This document shows positions 14,458 through 22,288 of a stretch of DNA of 64,000 nucleotides, piece after piece (the stretch's first letter is position 1; every line of letters starts with the position of its first letter). Made by a program: the position numbers and the translations under genes. The notes under the pieces were generated by a model. That model searched no databases. It worked only from the letters and a program-made list of their open reading frames with translations, and had not been told where the DNA came from. The stretch is from Candidatus Scotarchaeum otlingeri (GTDB taxonomy: Archaea; Thermoproteota; Nitrososphaeria; Geothermarchaeales; JDFR-13): NCBI GenBank assembly GCA_002011075.2, contig MTMA02000006.1, forward strand, positions 1,232,599-1,296,598, written 5' to 3'.

Positions 14458-15693
14458 ATGAAGAAACTAGTTGTTACTATTTTGTTGGCGGCATTAATTT
14501 TTGTTATCCCTAGTGTTTATGCTCAGGAAAATGAGTTTAAGGCTGATCTTATGGTGTTATTTACTACTGATGAGGGTTGGACTGTCTTGGCTCAGCCTAA
14601 TGGCCAGGTTAAAACTGTATTTAATATTATTATTTATGTTAATAAGCCTGCCATTATGGATCTAAAGGTTAAGGTTGGGGATCAAATTATTTTTCAGACT
14701 AAGGAGGATGTAGAGTTTAGATATACTCATCAGGTCAATATTAAGGAGGGAGGTAAGAGTCTTTTAATTACTGCGGATTTTGAAACTACAGCTGGAAAAT
14801 ATCATGTAGAGTTTCAGGGAGTGGTTGTTAAGACGCCTGTGCCTGTGCCCAGGGATCTTAGTGGCTGGATATCCCCTAAGCAACTTTCTAGGATTCTTGA
14901 GAATGTTACTTGGACTACCATTATGATTAGTATGATGTTTGGGTTAATGGGTATTGGGGCCGCTATACTGAGTAAATATTATTTTATGCTCTTGGAGCCT
15001 TTTAACGCAATATATCTTACACTTATAGGCGCTATATTCAGCTTATCGATTTTCATGAGTCCTGACTACGGACTTGGATATGGCATTATAGCCATCTTGG
15101 CAGGATTCCTTAGCTATCATTATTTACGTGGCCCGAGGTTGATCGGCATTATTGCTGTAGATGAGGATAATAGAAATGTCTGGGATGTTAATTTACCTAT
15201 ATATTTTACTGAGGATGGCCCGGCTGTGGCTCTCCAATCTACAGTGTGGGCCCTACGCAGAATATTATTTAATCAGCATGCTATGCTGGAGAACAATAGT
15301 ACAATAGCGACTTTATGGAAGCGTAACCAAGAGACTGATCTTATATTGGCGAATGACGCTGATATACAGAGGCTTGAAAAGGCTGTGGAAACTGAGAAGG
15401 AGGGGGTAAAGAAGGTGAAGGGCCGCTGGGTGATGCGTGTCGACTCAATGGATGTGCATGAGTTTAATGACTTGGAGTTTATGAAGGCTAAGGATAGCTT
15501 TAAAAAGCTTAATAAGGCGTATGAGGAGCTTAAGGCTAAGCTGGTTGAGATGGAGAGCACTTTTAATGCCAGAGTTCTAGAAGAGGCTCACAAGATCTCT
15601 AAGCGTTTTCTTGATAGGCTTTGGGCCGCTATAGAGCCTGGGGTAAAGGAGGAGAAGCGTCTTGATATATTGCCTGGGGGCGAGAAGAAATGA
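14458..15693 (+). CDS. signal-peptide membrane protein with cytoplasmic coiled coil
   Basis: The product has 411 residues. A classic signal peptide (MKKLVVTILLAALIFVIPSV, cleavage near YAQ-EN) leads to a beta-rich outer domain of about 110 residues. Three or four membrane helices lie between about 155 and 225. A long charged cytoplasmic part ends in coiled coil (DSFKKLNKAYEELKAKLVEM). The stop overlaps the next ORF by 4 nt. Given its position between adhesin and ATPase, it could be the membrane scaffold that links the ATPase to the envelope during assembly or DNA entry. This is inferred; no family is recognised. Confidence 0.6.
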   Translation: MKKLVVTILLAALIFVIPSVYAQENEFKADLMVLFTTDEGWTVLAQPNGQVKTVFNIIIYVNKPAIMDLKVKVGDQIIFQTKEDVEFRYTHQVNIKEGGKSLLITADFETTAGKYHVEFQGVVVKTPVPVPRDLSGWISPKQLSRILENVTWTTIMISMMFGLMGIGAAILSKYYFMLLEPFNAIYLTLIGAIFSLSIFMSPDYGLGYGIIAILAGFLSYHYLRGPRLIGIIAVDEDNRNVWDVNLPIYFTEDGPAVALQSTVWALRRILFNQHAMLENNSTIATLWKRNQETDLILANDADIQRLEKAVETEKEGVKKVKGRWVMRVDSMDVHEFNDLEFMKAKDSFKKLNKAYEELKAKLVEMESTFNARVLEEAHKISKRFLDRLWAAIEPGVKEEKRLDILPGGEKK

Positions 15694-16034
15694 GTAAAAA
15701 ATATGATATAGATACTGATGAGATAGTTTATGCGGCTAAGAAGATTGGGTTCGGGTTACCCAGCACCTTCTATATTGGTTCAAAGGAAACATTGGAGTTG
15801 CTGCATCTTGCTGAGGTTTTAGGTGTTCATGATCATCCTCTTATACAGAAGATCTTGGCTAGGCAGTATGAGCGGGATACCAACAGTTTATTACGGGGGG
15901 TAGAGGATATTGGAGCCGCTATCTTCTATAGTAATGTTATCTTTTCTGCGGCTGAGTCGCTTAAGCTTGTTGAGAAGTTAGATGGTAAGGAGGAGAAAAA
16001 GCATGTTAAGATTAAATCAATTGGATCCGATTAA
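15690..16034 (+). CDS. hypothetical helical protein coupled to the ATPase (114 aa)
   Basis: ATG 15690 overlaps the preceding stop, and the 3' end overlaps the ATPase start (ATG 16003). The product is soluble and helical (EIVYAAKKIGFGLPST, TLELLHLAEVLGVHDHPLIQ) with a Lys-rich tail. No motif is recognised. Strict coupling to the ATPase suggests an accessory subunit. Confidence 0.6.
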   Translation: MSKKYDIDTDEIVYAAKKIGFGLPSTFYIGSKETLELLHLAEVLGVHDHPLIQKILARQYERDTNSLLRGVEDIGAAIFYSNVIFSAAESLKLVEKLDGKEEKKHVKIKSIGSD

Positions 16035-17406
16035 GTTACCCATCCCATTGTATAGTAAGAGGGTTACTAAGCTGGAGAATATTACTGAGGATGTATTGGA
16101 TACGTTATTTCCAGATGAGAATAGGTTTAAACGGGCCGTCTTGTTTAGGCATTGCACTATTGTTGGTATGCCTGAATCAGGTAAAACTGTACTTAGTAAG
16201 TGGCTTGTTTTTAAGGCGTATGAGCGTTATGGACAGAAGCATGTTAATGCTGTCTCTGGCATGAGATTTGGGGATCTAATAGGCTTTATTGATGAGCGGC
16301 CGGTACAAATAATTATAGTTGATGATGCAGTTACCTATCAACACAGTAGATCTAGATCTCATAATATCGATATCCCCGATTTTTTTAGGATAAGACATAT
16401 ATTTAAGGAGAAGCGTAAGAATGGAAATGTAGTAGTAATATTCATTACCCAGAGATTTAGATCTCTTGATATAGTATTTAGAAATGCCCAGGTATTAATA
16501 TTTAAGAGTACACTTATCGATCCCAGTGATCAGAAGCTTATTTATGACTATATAGGGGATACGGCATACAATTATCTTATGCGTCTGATGGAAAAGATGT
16601 ATGGCTATGGTGATCATAGAGCCAAATCATACTCTATAGCTAAGATCTTATGGCTTGATGATGCGGGGATTCTTAAGAGTAAATATGTAGATCTAGATCT
16701 AAGATTTATCGAGCCTATTATTGCTGCAGCCTCTATACCTGGAGGCGATGGTAGAGCGATACCCTCGACTCAAGGAATCGTCATAGATATAGAGGATATA
16801 GATCTTAGGGAAGCGTTGCTGGAGGCAATGCATAAAATGGGTGCTGAGAGAAGACACATCGATTGGCTCAGAGAATATTTCTATGGATCTACTATGAGGG
16901 ATATAAGCAGTAAATTTGGCTATGCTCCAAGCACCATTGCAGAGTCGCTTAAGAAGATCCGTGAGAGTCTTATGGGCTATGCATGGGAAGCCGTCTTCCA
17001 CGAGATCCTTAAGAAACGTTATCCCAAAGCTGAGATAATAAGAGGCGGCCGTAACACAGCGGAACCCGACTTCATAGTTAAACCCAAAAACCAGCAGCCT
17101 ATAGTCTTCAGCGTAAAATGCTACTATGACCGTAAAAAAGTAATAACCCTACCATTAGAAGAAATAGCCCAAAGCGAATATCAATATGCCAAAAACCATA
17201 ATGCAAAACTAATAATATCACTATACAATCCATATTACAACAAAATAATAGAAGCACCAATAGACGTTCATTCATTCAATCAATCACAACACATAACATT
17301 CCGCTACCAAACGGACAACCCCACATCCCTCAATGTCTACAGGCCGTGCTCCAGGGCCGGAGCCGGGGAAGAAGTAGGGGGGGTTGGGGTTGACCGGGGG
17401 AGGTGA
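16003..17406 (+). CDS. P-loop ATPase fused to HTH and PD-(D/E)XK nuclease-like domain
   Basis: ATG 16003 follows GGAGG; the open frame begins upstream at 15982. Walker A is GMPESGKT (residues 55-62) and Walker B is VQIIIVDDA (101-109). A sensor-like FITQRFRSLDIVFRNA lies at 148-162. Residues 297-321 (STMRDISSKFGYAPSTIAES) form a helix-turn-helix. Residues 325-410 look like an archaeal Holliday-resolvase-type nuclease: Glu329, PDFIV with Asp356, and S-V-K (370-372) in place of the usual ExK. Such an ATPase could package or move viral DNA, as do Zot/HerA-like ATPases. From about base 17040, within the nuclease part, codons become A/C-rich. The last 24 residues are Gly/Arg-rich and may be low-complexity drift. 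Confidence 0.72.
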   Translation: MLRLNQLDPIKLPIPLYSKRVTKLENITEDVLDTLFPDENRFKRAVLFRHCTIVGMPESGKTVLSKWLVFKAYERYGQKHVNAVSGMRFGDLIGFIDERPVQIIIVDDAVTYQHSRSRSHNIDIPDFFRIRHIFKEKRKNGNVVVIFITQRFRSLDIVFRNAQVLIFKSTLIDPSDQKLIYDYIGDTAYNYLMRLMEKMYGYGDHRAKSYSIAKILWLDDAGILKSKYVDLDLRFIEPIIAAASIPGGDGRAIPSTQGIVIDIEDIDLREALLEAMHKMGAERRHIDWLREYFYGSTMRDISSKFGYAPSTIAESLKKIRESLMGYAWEAVFHEILKKRYPKAEIIRGGRNTAEPDFIVKPKNQQPIVFSVKCYYDRKKVITLPLEEIAQSEYQYAKNHNAKLIISLYNPYYNKIIEAPIDVHSFNQSQHITFRYQTDNPTSLNVYRPCSRAGAGEEVGGVGVDRGR

Positions 17407-17409
17407 TTA

Positions 17410-17838
17410 GTGTTGGGTGTGTTGGAGGATTTATTTGGGCAGTTGGTTGATGGGTTGATTGCTCTTAGAGATTTGTTGCTTAGTTTGTTTGGGTGGTTGG
17501 GGGATGCTCTGAAGCCTGTGTTGGATCAGATTGATAGGCTTATTAGGCCGTTGGAGGAGGTTAAGGATAATCTTTATGATTATGTCTTAGATTATTTGGA
17601 GGGTGTTTTTCAGCCGTTGTGGAGTGGGTTCTTCGGTGGCTTGGAGGATAGCTTCAGGGGGTTCTTCGGTGGGCTTAGTGGTGCAGCTAGGAGCTTGGCT
17701 GATGGGATTGTTAATGCTGGTGAGGCTATTGGTAAGGCATTGGGTAATAGTAATGCAGGGATTCTTATGGCTATAATTATAATTGTAACCGTTATTGTCT
17801 TGATTGCACGTGCTGTTCTAGCCGTTAAAGTCACTTAA
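17410..17838 (+). CDS. small amphipathic/transmembrane protein, virion candidate
   Basis: The product has 142 residues from GTG 17410, with AGGTGAT just before it. Long amphipathic helices (LFGQLVDGLIALRDLLLSLF and a Gly/Phe-rich FFGGLEDSFRGFFGGLSGAA stretch) are followed by one C-terminal transmembrane helix, ILMAIIIIVTVIVLIARAVL. The layout resembles 8120-8491. It ends the late operon and overlaps the convergent integrase gene by 21 bp. A membrane-remodelling or coat role is inferred. Confidence 0.55.
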   Translation: MLGVLEDLFGQLVDGLIALRDLLLSLFGWLGDALKPVLDQIDRLIRPLEEVKDNLYDYVLDYLEGVFQPLWSGFFGGLEDSFRGFFGGLSGAARSLADGIVNAGEAIGKALGNSNAGILMAIIIIVTVIVLIARAVLAVKVT

Positions 17839-18903
17839 ATTCTTTTTTAGGAGCTGCTCAATTTTCTCTTCTAGTTTATGTATTTTTTCTTCCAGCAGGA
17901 TCCATTTCTCTGTTTCATCTCTAATAAAGTTATACCCGCATTTTATACAGGTTTTTGCGTCTTTGATGTTTATTTCTTTGCATCTAGGGCATAGTATATG
18001 TAGAGTATCCCCATCTGTCTTTATTCCATATAGTTTTAGCATAGCTGTTTCTACATCTTCTGATACTAGGTGGGCATATACTGATGGCATTCTGCTGCTT
18101 AGAGTCCATCCAAATAATTTTTTTAGTATAGCCTCAGCTAGTTTTGGAGCTAGATGAGTATATCTTGTATGTCTAAATAGATGGGGATAGACCTTTTTTG
18201 TTATCCCGACTCTGGCCGCTATTTCTCTAATCGATTTTTCTAATGCTCTTATTTCTAGGGGCCTACCATATTGATTGATCCATAATGGTTCATCTGGCTT
18301 CTTTGTTTCTCTTTTCTCCAAGTATTTTTGGAGGTATGGTGTTGCTAGAATCAAGGGTATCGTTCTTATACCTGTCTTCCCCTGGACAGATATTAAGGTT
18401 ATGTTTCCTTTTATGATTACATCCTTTACCTTCATACCGAGGAGTTCCCCTGCCCTTACACCACCTTCATACATAGTTATTATTAGGGCTTTATACATCG
18501 GGTTGTTTGTAGCTTCAATCATATCGATTATTTCCTTCATAGTTAGTAGATCGGATCTCTTGAGCTTGTTTCTCTGTTTTATCCTGGGCTTTATGTATTT
18601 AGCTATATCTTCTCTACCGATAGTCTTAAGAAATTTCTTTAGCATTATTTTATAAGTGTATTTGGTCCATTCTTCGAGGGGGCTTGACTCTATCTCTACC
18701 AATAGATCTATCAATTCATCTTTATTCATAGATAGAAAACTATTTTTCTTAAAGTTAGATATCTTCGTAAGTCTATATGCATATGCCTTTATTCGGCGAC
18801 GAGTTATTCCTTCAGCTGCAAGCTGCTTAATAAACCGTTTTAGGACATCCCTATCCTTATGATAAGCATTTTTATCTATATGTTCAAGAAGCTTTTCTAT
18901 CAT
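17818..18903 (-). CDS. int: tyrosine recombinase (integrase) with C-terminal zinc ribbon
   Basis: The product has 361 residues. The N-terminal SAM-like DNA-binding domain covers about 1-105 and the catalytic domain 115-295. It holds Arg150 (EGGVRAGELLG), Lys176 (VQGKTGIR), His241-x-x-Arg244 (HLFRHTRYTH), Trp266 and the nucleophile Tyr276 (SVYAHL). A four-Cys ribbon (CPRC...CIKC, residues 315-332) and a coiled coil follow. All catalytic residues are present. The gene is whole and starts 53 bp from attR, so integration did not split it as in SSV-type elements. The right arm motif lies in its promoter, which suggests that Int binding could repress its own transcription. Confidence 0.92.
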   Translation of the reverse strand: MIEKLLEHIDKNAYHKDRDVLKRFIKQLAAEGITRRRIKAYAYRLTKISNFKKNSFLSMNKDELIDLLVEIESSPLEEWTKYTYKIMLKKFLKTIGREDIAKYIKPRIKQRNKLKRSDLLTMKEIIDMIEATNNPMYKALIITMYEGGVRAGELLGMKVKDVIIKGNITLISVQGKTGIRTIPLILATPYLQKYLEKRETKKPDEPLWINQYGRPLEIRALEKSIREIAARVGITKKVYPHLFRHTRYTHLAPKLAEAILKKLFGWTLSSRMPSVYAHLVSEDVETAMLKLYGIKTDGDTLHILCPRCKEINIKDAKTCIKCGYNFIRDETEKWILLEEKIHKLEEKIEQLLKKNLSDFNG

Positions 18904-18914
18904 ATTCTCCCCTT

Positions 18915-18930
18915 TTTATAAGCATTTAAA
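18915..18930 (-). promoter_or_regulatory. integrase promoter region
   Basis: On the - strand, TTTTTAAATGC and TTATAAAAAG lie roughly 10-30 nt before the integrase ATG, next to the arm motif (18933-18944). Either could serve as the TATA box. The overlap of promoter and arm site suggests coupling between DNA binding and expression. Confidence 0.4.
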
Positions 18931-18932
18931 AA

Positions 18933-18944
18933 GGATTTAAACCC
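18933..18944. repeat. right arm site of the attachment region
   Basis: GGATTTAAACCC is the exact reverse complement of 2945-2956 and ends 11 nt before attR. See the left arm site for interpretation. Confidence 0.55.
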
Positions 18945-18955
18945 CCACATCTATC

Positions 18956-18969
18956 TCCCCGCCCCGGCT
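18956..18969. repeat. attR core (14 bp)
   Basis: This is an exact copy of the last 14 nt of tRNA-Cys with no tRNA-like sequence around it. It marks the right boundary of the element; host sequence resumes with CTATAGG. Confidence 0.88.
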
Positions 18970-19064
18970 CTATAGGAAATATTTAGAGCCTATTTGATAT
19001 TTTCTTTATTCGATATTTAGCCCAGACAATATGGTTTCCTAAGAGTATTCTTTATCATTGAAAA

Positions 19065-19090
19065 ATTAGTGATGTTCGATTTTCACTAAT
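19065..19090. repeat. inverted repeat upstream of the iron operon
   Basis: ATTAGTGA (19065-19072) and TCACTAAT (19083-19090) are separated by 10 nt. It lies between attR and the DtxR gene, away from the TATA position. It could be an operator or simply the end of a disrupted host transcript. Confidence 0.35.
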
Positions 19091-19133
19091 GATATTACAC
19101 TGTATAGATTATTATTATATTTATATGCCATTA

Positions 19134-19157
19134 TATTTTTAGGTATGCCTAAAAATA
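19134..19157. promoter_or_regulatory. DtxR/MDR-type operator
   Basis: TATTTTTAGG (19134-19143) and CCTAAAAATA (19148-19157) form a perfect 10-bp inverted repeat around TATG. The core TTAGGTATGCCTAA closely matches the TTAGGTTAGCCTAA core recognised by DtxR/IdeR-family iron regulators. It lies about 50 nt before the dtxR-feoA gene, so metal-dependent autoregulation is likely. Confidence 0.75.
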
Positions 19158-19207
19158 CTATCTTGAGCTGCAGTTTAATGCTATAGTCTAGATCTATGGT
19201 GTGGTTT

Positions 19208-19918
19208 ATGAGTAGTAAGAGCGTGGAGGAGTATCTCGAGGCTATTTATAAGCTCTCTAGTGATGGGGAACCGGTATCTACTGGTGTACTCTCTAAGTAT
19301 TTGGGTTTAGCCCCAGCTAGTGTAACGCAGATGCTGCAGAAGCTAGCTGATAGGGGGTATATTACTTATTCTCCTTATCGAGGGGCTGTTTTAACAAGGA
19401 AGGGTAGATTAATCGGTGAGAAGATCACTAGGAAGCATAGGTTGTTGGAGGTATTTTTGCATAAGATACTGAAGGTAGGTAGAGATTTGGTTCATCATAA
19501 TGCTTGTGAGATGGAGCATTCATTGTCTGATGAAGCGGAGATGTCTTTATGTAGGTATTTGGGGCATCCTGATAGGTGTCCCGGGGGAGAAGTTATACCT
19601 GCATGTAGCCTTGACTTGACAAGCTGTGAAGAGTGTTTAGGTGGAGGCATAGCGTTTGCGGGGCGACGTAGCTCTAGTTTAGTTCCTATAAGTAGCTTAA
19701 AGGAGGGCAGTTCTGGTAGAATCAAGTTTATTAGAGGAGAACATAGGTTCCTTAGGAGATTATTGGATATGGGTTTGACTCCTGGAACGGATATAGTGGT
19801 CTTAAGGGTTGCGCCTCTAAAGGGGCCTGTGGAGATCGCTGTTAGAGGCTCTAGACTGGCTATTGGGCAAGATATAGCGTCAAATGTATTTGTAGAGGTT
19901 CAGGGAACTGAGAAGTAG
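19208..19918 (+). CDS. DtxR-family metal-dependent regulator with FeoA domain
   Basis: The order is a winged HTH (EEYLEAIYKLSSDGEPVSTG, GLAPASVTQMLQKLADRGYI), the DtxR metal-binding dimerisation domain (HHNACEMEHSLSDEAE, YLGHPDRCPGG) and a C-terminal SH3-like FeoA domain (RFLRRLLDMGLTPGTDIVVL). It should sense ferrous iron, or manganese, and repress the operon through the operator at 19134-19157. The frame also allows ATG 19196; I chose 19208 (MSSKSVEEYLEA), where homology begins. FeoB follows after 10 nt, giving an autoregulated iron-uptake operon in which the FeoA part may also modulate FeoB. Confidence 0.88.
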   Translation: MSSKSVEEYLEAIYKLSSDGEPVSTGVLSKYLGLAPASVTQMLQKLADRGYITYSPYRGAVLTRKGRLIGEKITRKHRLLEVFLHKILKVGRDLVHHNACEMEHSLSDEAEMSLCRYLGHPDRCPGGEVIPACSLDLTSCEECLGGGIAFAGRRSSSLVPISSLKEGSSGRIKFIRGEHRFLRRLLDMGLTPGTDIVVLRVAPLKGPVEIAVRGSRLAIGQDIASNVFVEVQGTEK

Positions 19919-19928
19919 TGATGTATTT

Positions 19929-21914
19929 ATGTCTATATCCTGTCATCCCAGCACATCTAGGAAGAGGGAGGGGGTCTCCGCGGATAAGGGTAGATTGACT
20001 ATTGCATTGGCTGGAAATGCGAATGTGGGTAAGAGTGTTATATTTAATCAATTGACGGGTTCGTATCAAATAATAGGTAATTGGCCCGGCAAGACTGTTG
20101 AGAGAGTTGTTGGGGACCTCTACTTTGAAGGCTATCATATTACTGTAGTCGACCTTCCAGGGATATATTCTTTGTCAACATTTTCTATTGAAGAAATTAT
20201 ATCTAGGGAGTATATTGCGAAGGAGAAGCCTGATGTCGTCGTAAATGTTATAGATGCGTCGGTCTTGGAGAGAAATCTATTTTTCACTCTCCAGCTGATT
20301 GAGATGGAGGCACCTCTCATAATCTGTCTCAATCAGATGGATATCGCTAAGAAGAAGGGAATGATTATAGATATCGGGAAATTGGAAGAACTATTGGGTG
20401 TTCCCGTTGTACCTACTGTTGCAGTGAAAGGGGAAGGTATATATGAATTAGTTGAAAGTATAGTTAGAGTTGTAGAGAATAAGTATGAGGTAAAGAGGAG
20501 TAAAATCAGGTTTAGTGATGAGCTTGAGAAGCGTATAGCTAAGTTAGTTGATCTAATCGAGAAGGAAGGGCTTGACCTAGGCTATTCGTCAAGATTTATA
20601 GCAATCAAGTTACTTGAGAATGACCCTGAGATAAGGACACTGGTATTATCAAAAGCCGAGGATATAGTCAAAGCGGCAGATAGATTTGCATCGGAAATAT
20701 CTGAGATATATAATGACCAGCCATATTCAGTCATAGCATCGGAGAGATACCTTATAATTAATAGGATTATTAGGGAGGTCCTGAGGCATACGAGGGTTGA
20801 GAAAACGATTTACGATTGGCTTGATTGGGTTACGACACATAAAGTTCTTGGATACTTCACTTCAGCCGGTATTCTAGTAGGCCTTTTATTATGGACATTT
20901 ATCGTTGGGGATTTCCTCTCGTCTCTATTCGAAGAGGTATTCAGCTTCCTCCAGCCTGTTGAACCAAATATCAGTGATTCACTAATCGGTGTTATATTGA
21001 ATGGTCTTTATGGAGGACTCGTAGCTGGTGTAACACTTGTAATTCCATATGTAATACCATTCTATCTCATATTATCCGTTATCGAAGATTCCGGTATATT
21101 AACAAGGATAGCTTTTATGTTGGATAGCTTAATGCATAAGATAGGGTTACATGGAAAAGCGATAATCCCACTAATCCTGGGATACGGATGTAACGTCCCT
21201 GCTATATATACCAGTAGAATTATGGAGACTAGACGTGAGAGGCTTCTAGCTGCATTCGCAATCACCCTCATACCATGTTCAGCGAGAACAATCATAATAT
21301 TAGGCTTAGTTTCCCAGTTCTTAGGTATTAAATGGGCGCTTATTCTTTATGCTGCTGATCTGTTAATTGTATTCTTCCTTGGAAAAATCGCTTTGAAACT
21401 TGTACCTGGTAAAACAACGGGCTTAATAATGGAGATGCATTCCTTTAGGGTTCCCTCTTTAAGGGTCGTGAGTAGGCAGACTTGGATTAGAACTAAATCT
21501 ATCATTTACCTTGTATTCCCTATTTATATGGTGGGAAGTGCTGCTGTACAAGCATTATACGTAACCGGGATACTTGATTTCATTAGTTATGCTATGGCTC
21601 CATTAACTGTTAATTGGCTCGGCCTCCCGGTTGTAACGGGGCTCCTCCTGATCTTTGGGTTTATTAGAAAGGAACTTATACTCTTGTTGCTAGTAGCCAT
21701 ATATGGAACAACCAACCTGCTATTGTACTTGACGCCTATTCAACTACTAGTTCTAGCATTCATAAGTATGTTATATATACCTTGTATTTCAACCGTCGCT
21801 GTTCTCATAAAGGAATTCAATTGGAGAGAAGCCCTTTATATCTCTATAAGTAATATACTCGCGGCATTTATCCTGGGCGGTATCGCATTTCACTTATTAT
21901 CACTCTTTCTATGA
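19929..21914 (+). CDS. feoB: ferrous iron transport GTPase FeoB
   Basis: The product has 661 residues. The N-terminal G domain carries G1 [12 protein letters not shown]3 [10 protein letters not shown] and G4 NQMD, then a helical GDI-like spacer. The membrane part contains two Gate/Nucleoside-recognition segments (for example [20 protein letters not shown] and [20 protein letters not shown]). It imports Fe2+ across the cytoplasmic membrane. The length is typical of archaeal FeoB. It is cotranscribed with the DtxR-FeoA regulator 10 nt upstream. Confidence 0.95.
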   Translation: MSISCHPSTSRKREGVSADKGRLTIALAGNANVGKSVIFNQLTGSYQIIGNWPGKTVERVVGDLYFEGYHITVVDLPGIYSLSTFSIEEIISREYIAKEKPDVVVNVIDASVLERNLFFTLQLIEMEAPLIICLNQMDIAKKKGMIIDIGKLEELLGVPVVPTVAVKGEGIYELVESIVRVVENKYEVKRSKIRFSDELEKRIAKLVDLIEKEGLDLGYSSRFIAIKLLENDPEIRTLVLSKAEDIVKAADRFASEISEIYNDQPYSVIASERYLIINRIIREVLRHTRVEKTIYDWLDWVTTHKVLGYFTSAGILVGLLLWTFIVGDFLSSLFEEVFSFLQPVEPNISDSLIGVILNGLYGGLVAGVTLVIPYVIPFYLILSVIEDSGILTRIAFMLDSLMHKIGLHGKAIIPLILGYGCNVPAIYTSRIMETRRERLLAAFAITLIPCSARTIIILGLVSQFLGIKWALILYAADLLIVFFLGKIALKLVPGKTTGLIMEMHSFRVPSLRVVSRQTWIRTKSIIYLVFPIYMVGSAAVQALYVTGILDFISYAMAPLTVNWLGLPVVTGLLLIFGFIRKELILLLLVAIYGTTNLLLYLTPIQLLVLAFISMLYIPCISTVAVLIKEFNWREALYISISNILAAFILGGIAFHLLSLFL

Positions 21915-21952
21915 AGATAAGAAACCCTGTTTTATTAATCGTTGTAATATAA

Positions 21953-22197
21953 ATTAATTCTTGGATCTCCTATCTAAAGCTTGGGAAAATCTATCTATTA
22001 ACAATATTATTAGGCATTGTAGCATCTTATATGTATCTAAATAGTCCCGCCCTTCGTAATTATTATGTATGTTATATTAATGAGGATGGACAGATACCTT
22101 TTTATATTTAAGACGGAACCCTATACATATTGTAGCAATAGCTATTCTAACCGTATTATCTGTATTATTTCTATTGAAGAGGAAAAGAAGGGCATAG
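21953..22197 (+). pseudogene. frameshifted small membrane protein downstream of feoB
   Basis: Two frames together encode one plausible protein. The first frame, open from 21953, has a membrane helix (IYLLTILLGIVASYMYL) and a loop ending YINEDGQIPF. Adding one T to the T5 run at 22099-22103 continues into LYLRRNPIHIVAIAILTVLS and a basic end KRKRRA before TAG at 22195. No ATG or GTG exists at the 5' end in frame. Either this is a decayed gene or the T run hides an indel. The gap 21915-22288 contains nothing else I can support. Confidence 0.35.
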
Positions 22198-22288
22198 CAT
22201 GGTAATTAATTAGATAATCACCTTATTTGGAAAGGTCTTTGACTTCTAAATTATAATAACATCTATATAAGATACAGCTTAATCCGAT

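Larger units (their letters stand above)
2921..18969. mobile_element. integrated provirus-like element at tRNA-Cys (about 16 kb)
   Basis: The element is bounded by a 14-bp direct repeat (2921-2934 and 18956-18969) identical to the 3' end of tRNA-Cys. A tyrosine integrase gene sits 53 bp inside the right end. The content is unlike the flanks: T/G-rich codon use on the + strand, many short overlapping genes without recognisable cellular function, and AbrB and wHTH regulators. There is also a set of membrane and surface proteins, a protamine-like peptide and a P-loop ATPase. The unit length is 16,035 bp. No conjugation ATPase-relaxase pair, replication polymerase or transposase is seen. The gene set fits a membrane-containing archaeal virus of spindle or pleomorphic type. 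I cannot assign it to a known family, and an integrated plasmid is the alternative. Confidence 0.88.

Noticed and set aside
17818-18903. SSV-type integrase split by integration
   Set aside because: The gene is complete with all catalytic residues, and no N-terminal integrase fragment is found near attL.
18956-18969. A second tRNA gene or tRNA remnant at the right end of the element
   Set aside because: Only the 14 nt of the 3' end match; no T stem, anticodon arm or acceptor 5' strand is present. It is the attR core.
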